Shown here: positions 61,142 through 64,000 of the stretch, one piece after another
How positions within the stretch are numbered: the first letter of the stretch is position 1
Layout: each line of letters starts with the position of its first letter
Origin: Desulfofarcimen acetoxidans DSM 771
Lineage (GTDB): Bacteria > Bacillota > Desulfotomaculia > Desulfotomaculales > Desulfofarciminaceae
Direction of reading: 5' to 3'
DNA length: 64,000 nt
NCBI RefSeq assembly: GCF_000024205.1
Contig: NC_013216.1
Location: 1,116,001-1,180,000 of the forward strand
Notes under the pieces: generated by a model
Databases searched by the model: none
What the model saw: only the letters and a program-made list of their open reading frames with translations
Told to the model about the DNA's origin: nothing
Position numbers and translations under genes: made by a program

Positions 61142-61844
61142 TTTGCTTAATTTGTATGGAGATCGCGGTAATGTTATGGCCTTTGTGCGACGTTGCCGTT
61201 GGCGCAATATTCCCGTGCAGGTGAAGGAAGTGAATATTGGTGAGACCCTGGATTTTGCAGAAGTTGATTTTTTGTTTTTGGGTGGTGGTTCAGACAGAGA
61301 ACAAACTCTATTGAACAAAGATTTGACAAGCCGAACAGCCGGATTGAGGGAGGCTATTGAAGATGGACTGGTGCTGCTGGCTATTTGTGGCGGTTACCAA
61401 ATGCTTGGTCGCTACTACCGAACCCATGAGGGAGAGGAAATACCCGGCTTAGGCATATTGGATTTATACACAGAAGCAGGTGCCAGGCGGTTAATTGGTA
61501 ATGTAGCTGTGGAAATGTTGTTGGATAACATAACAGTTAAAGTCACAGGTTTTGAGAACCACTCCGGCCAGACCTTTTTAGGAGATGTTTCCCCCTTAGG
61601 AAAGGTGCTAGCCGGTTTTGGCAATAATGGTAGAGATAAACAGGAGGGAGCAAGGTATAAAAATGTGTTTTGTTCGTACCTGCACGGTCCTTTGCTTCCC
61701 AAAAACACTGTTTTAGCGGATTACCTTATTACCCTGGCTATGAGAAGAAGAGGTATATCGGGAGATCTGCAGCCTTTGGAGGATGCCTTGGAGGAACGGG
61801 CCAATGCTGTTATGTTGGAAAGATTGCTTAAGAATACTGGTTAA
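61113..61844 (+). CDS. gatD: lipid II isoglutaminyl synthase, glutamine amidotransferase subunit GatD
   Basis: 243-aa class I glutamine amidotransferase (CobQ-like): MLTVCHLYPDLLNLYGDRGN, LGGGSDREQ, nucleophile Cys in LLAICGGYQMLGRYY, catalytic His in FCSYLHGPLLPKN. ATG 61113 follows AAAGGGGGA and overlaps the murT 3' end, which ensures coupled synthesis of the two-subunit enzyme. Terminator at 61863-61900. Confidence 0.94.
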   Translation: MLTVCHLYPDLLNLYGDRGNVMAFVRRCRWRNIPVQVKEVNIGETLDFAEVDFLFLGGGSDREQTLLNKDLTSRTAGLREAIEDGLVLLAICGGYQMLGRYYRTHEGEEIPGLGILDLYTEAGARRLIGNVAVEMLLDNITVKVTGFENHSGQTFLGDVSPLGKVLAGFGNNGRDKQEGARYKNVFCSYLHGPLLPKNTVLADYLITLAMRRRGISGDLQPLEDALEERANAVMLERLLKNTG

Positions 61845-61862
61845 TGATAGGTGAAAAAAGCT

Positions 61863-61900
61863 AAAGGGGCTAAGAGAATTTTCTCTTAGCCCCTTTTTTT
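61863..61900 (+). terminator. intrinsic terminator after gatD
   Basis: AAAGGGGCTAAGAGAA/TTCTCTTAGCCCCTTT, 16 perfect pairs around TT, then a T run. Confidence 0.9.
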
Positions 61901-62000
61901 AATAACCCCTAAACAGAGTTTTACGCTCATATAAAATGACTATCTTGCAATGATTTATTAATAAAATTAATTAAAGCCACCGGCTTTAATGCCTGGGGCC

Positions 62001-62873
62001 TCAGCCACTGCTGCCGCCAGAAATGGAACATGAAGTTTTCTCTTCAGTTGGTCGGAGCATTCTCATCATGTCAATATTTTTAATTTGCTCAAGCATATTA
62101 TTGGCAATTGTTTTGTAATCTTCTGCGATCTCTTCATTCTCCAAAACTACCGGGGTACCTGAGTCGCTCAAGCTGCGTATTTCAGTTCTCAAGGGTATAC
62201 TGCCCAATACCGGGATGCCCAGCTTATCAGCCATATTCTTAACTGCGTCCTTGGTGTCACCGAAGATATAGTGTTTTTCACTGCATTTGTCGCAGATAAA
62301 ATAAGCCATATTTTCAATAACTCCAATATTGTCCTTTTTAGTTTGAGCAGCCAGTAAGCCCAGGCGAATAGATACATTATATGCAGTAGCCTGTGGTGTG
62401 GTAACCAGCACAAAATATGCTTTGGGGAGTTGCTGAAAAACAGTCAGGGCTACATCACCGGTACCGGGAGGCATGTCAAGTAACAAGTAATCCAGTTCAC
62501 CCCAGTTGACGTCACGGAAAAATTGTTCGAGAATGCCGTGTAGTACTGGTCCACGCCAGGCTAGGGGCTGTTCCTCGTTGACGAAGCTGCCCATTGAGAC
62601 CATTTTAACCCCATTTTTTTCTGGAGGATTAATAGATTTTCCATCAATTAGTTCCGGTTGTTCGGTCATACCCATGATTCTGGGAAGGCTAAAACCGTAA
62701 ATATCAGCATCTATTACACCCACTTTATAACCCATATTAGCCAGGGTAAAAGCCAGGTTGGCAGTTACGGTGGATTTGCCTACACCACCCTTGCCGCTGC
62801 CGATAGCAATTACTTTAGTATTGGGAAAGAAACCCTCCCAACGTTGTTCTGTATTGCTTTCATTTGCAGTCAC
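62001..62873 (-). CDS. Mrp/NBP35-family ATP-binding Fe-S carrier (ApbC-like)
   Basis: 290-aa P-loop protein with deviant Walker A AIGSGKGGVGKSTVTANL, AWRGPVLHGILEQFFRDV, LLLDMPPGTGDVALT, and the CxxC pair CDKCSEK that holds a bridging Fe-S cluster. Start GTG 62873 after AAAGGAGATGA. The C-terminal tail (CSISGGSSG) is short and Cys/Ser-rich. Distributes Fe-S clusters. Divergent from prkA with a 366-bp spacer. Confidence 0.92.
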   Translation of the reverse strand: MTANESNTEQRWEGFFPNTKVIAIGSGKGGVGKSTVTANLAFTLANMGYKVGVIDADIYGFSLPRIMGMTEQPELIDGKSINPPEKNGVKMVSMGSFVNEEQPLAWRGPVLHGILEQFFRDVNWGELDYLLLDMPPGTGDVALTVFQQLPKAYFVLVTTPQATAYNVSIRLGLLAAQTKKDNIGVIENMAYFICDKCSEKHYIFGDTKDAVKNMADKLGIPVLGSIPLRTEIRSLSDSGTPVVLENEEIAEDYKTIANNMLEQIKNIDMMRMLRPTEEKTSCSISGGSSG

Positions 62874-63239
62874 GATTTAAAGCTCATCTCCTTTTTGAGT
62901 GGTATATAGTGTTACAACTATAGTATTTCTGGATTATGTACTTATTTTCCTTTAAACAATAAAAAAAACAGATAAAAAAGCCGATATTTTTTTAAGTCAT
63001 AAATACAGTATATTTTCCGTGTTTTTGTGTAAGTTTAGTAACCTTTTGTGGTTTTGAAAATAGAATAGTCTTTAGATGTAGGAAATATTTGCTGTCGATA
63101 TCTTAAATACGGCAGTATTTTTAGTAAAAGTATACTAATTCTTATTCACAGTTTTGCATATAATGTAATACTACGTAGCTACTCAGTCACTAACGGCAAC
63201 TCGCCTTTATTGTTTTATCATGTGAAAGGAGTGAAGTAA
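62874..63239. other. divergent promoter region between mrp and prkA
   Basis: 366 bp AT-rich spacer without an ORF. It must carry promoters for both genes. A possible prkA -10 is CATATAAT (63157-63164), but no sigma-E-type -35 at correct spacing was convincing. No riboswitch or hairpin stands out. Confidence 0.4.
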
Positions 63240-64000
63240 GTGAGTTTTTTAGAACGATTGGAGGAATTCCGGGCTACTGAAAAGAGATTAACCTGGCAAG
63301 GTACTTTTCAAGATTATCTGGAATTGCTTAAGAAACAGCCTACGGCTGCACAACTGTCCCATGCACGGATTTATGAGATGATTATGTCGGAAGGTGTGGA
63401 AGAGGTTAACGGTACCAAGAAGTTTAAATTTTTCAGTAAGGAAATATTTGGTCTGGACAAAACCTTGGAAAACCTGGTTGAGGAATATTTTCATCCAGCT
63501 GCACGCCGCATGGATGTGCGAAAAAGAATTCTCCTTTTAATGGGTCCGGTCAGCGGCGGCAAATCAACACTGGTTGCCATGTTAAAGCATGGACTTGAGC
63601 GATTCAGCCGGACGGAAGCAGGAGCGGTATACGGAATTAAAGGCTGCCCAATGCATGAAGAACCACTGCATCTAATTCCCAGGGAACTAAGAGAAGAATT
63701 TCAGAACGAGTACAAGGTTCATATTGAAGGGGAATTATGCCCTTCCTGCCGGATGAGGCTGGAAACTGAGTTTGATGGCAAGATAGAAAATTTTCCAGTG
63801 GAAAGAGTTATTTTATCAGAGGATGACCGGGTAGGTATTGGTACCTTCACTCCTTCCGATCCTAAATCACAGGATATTGCTGATTTAACAGGCAGTGTTG
63901 ATTTTTCAACCATTGCTGATTACGGTTCAGAATCAGACCCAAGAGCCTACCGCTTTGACGGAGAGTTGAATATTGCCAACAGGGGTATTATGGAATTTCA
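63240..64000 (+). CDS. prkA: serine protein kinase PrkA, 5' part (runs off window)
   Basis: Incomplete at the 3' end; 253 codons visible. GTG 63240 has GAAAGGAGTGAAGTAA upstream. The AAA domain has ILLLMGPVSGGKSTLVAMLK (Walker A), YGIKGCPMHEEPLHLIP and SEDDRVGIGTFTPSDPKSQD, all typical of PrkA. PrkA is a sporulation-associated protein kinase/AAA-type ATPase in Bacillus, expressed under sigma-E and linked with YhbH and SpoVR; those genes are probably just outside the window. Confidence 0.92.
   Translation, partial: MSFLERLEEFRATEKRLTWQGTFQDYLELLKKQPTAAQLSHARIYEMIMSEGVEEVNGTKKFKFFSKEIFGLDKTLENLVEEYFHPAARRMDVRKRILLLMGPVSGGKSTLVAMLKHGLERFSRTEAGAVYGIKGCPMHEEPLHLIPRELREEFQNEYKVHIEGELCPSCRMRLETEFDGKIENFPVERVILSEDDRVGIGTFTPSDPKSQDIADLTGSVDFSTIADYGSESDPRAYRFDGELNIANRGIMEF

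Noticed and set aside
63120-63170. Sigma-E promoter before prkA
   Set aside because: A CATATAAT block is present, but no matching -35 at suitable spacing was convincing, so it is not listed as a promoter.

Overview
The window looks like chromosomal DNA from a strictly endospore-forming, low-to-moderate-GC Firmicute. The closest fit is the Desulfotomaculum/Pelotomaculum type of Peptococcaceae; this rests on gene content and order only, with no 16S rRNA or database search. The sporulation signature is dense: three CotS-family kinases, a CotSA-like glycosyltransferase, two CotE paralogues, a CgeB-like glycosyltransferase, a CotJC-type manganese catalase, BofC, SpoIID-like, SpoIIIE/FtsK, YteA-like, SigI and the start of PrkA. 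TTG and GTG starts behind strong Shine-Dalgarno (SD) sequences are common. No rRNA, tRNA or CRISPR was seen.

Layout. 1-3116: spore-coat block (two CotS kinases, CotSA-like glycosyltransferase). 3117-8390: CapA-like protein, pstC-pstA without pstS or pstB, a STAS protein, a methyltransferase and an N-formylglutamate-amidohydrolase-like protein. 8442-9575: an extraordinary Lys/His/Cys/Ser repeat protein. 9839-14938: ftsK/spoIIIE, an RHH-like small protein, yebC, Mn-catalase and bofC. 15000-16845: a TnpB-type element with a structured RNA, next to a truncated EcsC-like gene. 17252-19922: Gls24/Asp23 protein and ruvC-ruvA-ruvB. 20341-24377: a c-di-AMP (ydaO) riboswitch followed by two convergent KimA-type potassium transporters. 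25195-29848: membrane MutS homologue, a decayed region, and an alkaline-phosphatase-fold membrane protein. 30057-37971: queH, DUF2905, spoIID-like, queA, tgt, yajC, HD-domain gene, secD, secF. 38169-41260: DUF5665, YteA-like, a CDF metal transporter and sigI without rsgI.

41427-53909 is a spore-surface island. It has cotE / cotS / cotE; then a minus-strand operon for modifying and attaching an amino-sugar (Gfo/Idh dehydrogenase, acyltransferase, CgeB, LpxC-type deacetylase, DegT aminotransferase, WbqC, ATP-grasp ligase, metallophosphoesterase); then five small Sm-like/DUF2642-like proteins. An LpxC with all zinc and catalytic residues inside a spore-coat locus of a Gram-positive is the most unusual system here.

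54020-64000: a YkgJ-type cysteine-cluster protein, a thioesterase split into two overlapping frames, DUF3842, and a cobalt/nickel ECF transporter (cbiM, PDGLE/CbiN-like, cbiQ, cbiO, DUF4198). Both transporter operons carry a leader with the same pair of ATGAA-loop hairpins, a candidate new regulatory RNA. MurT-GatD (lipid II amidation), an Mrp-family Fe-S carrier and the 5' part of prkA close the window.
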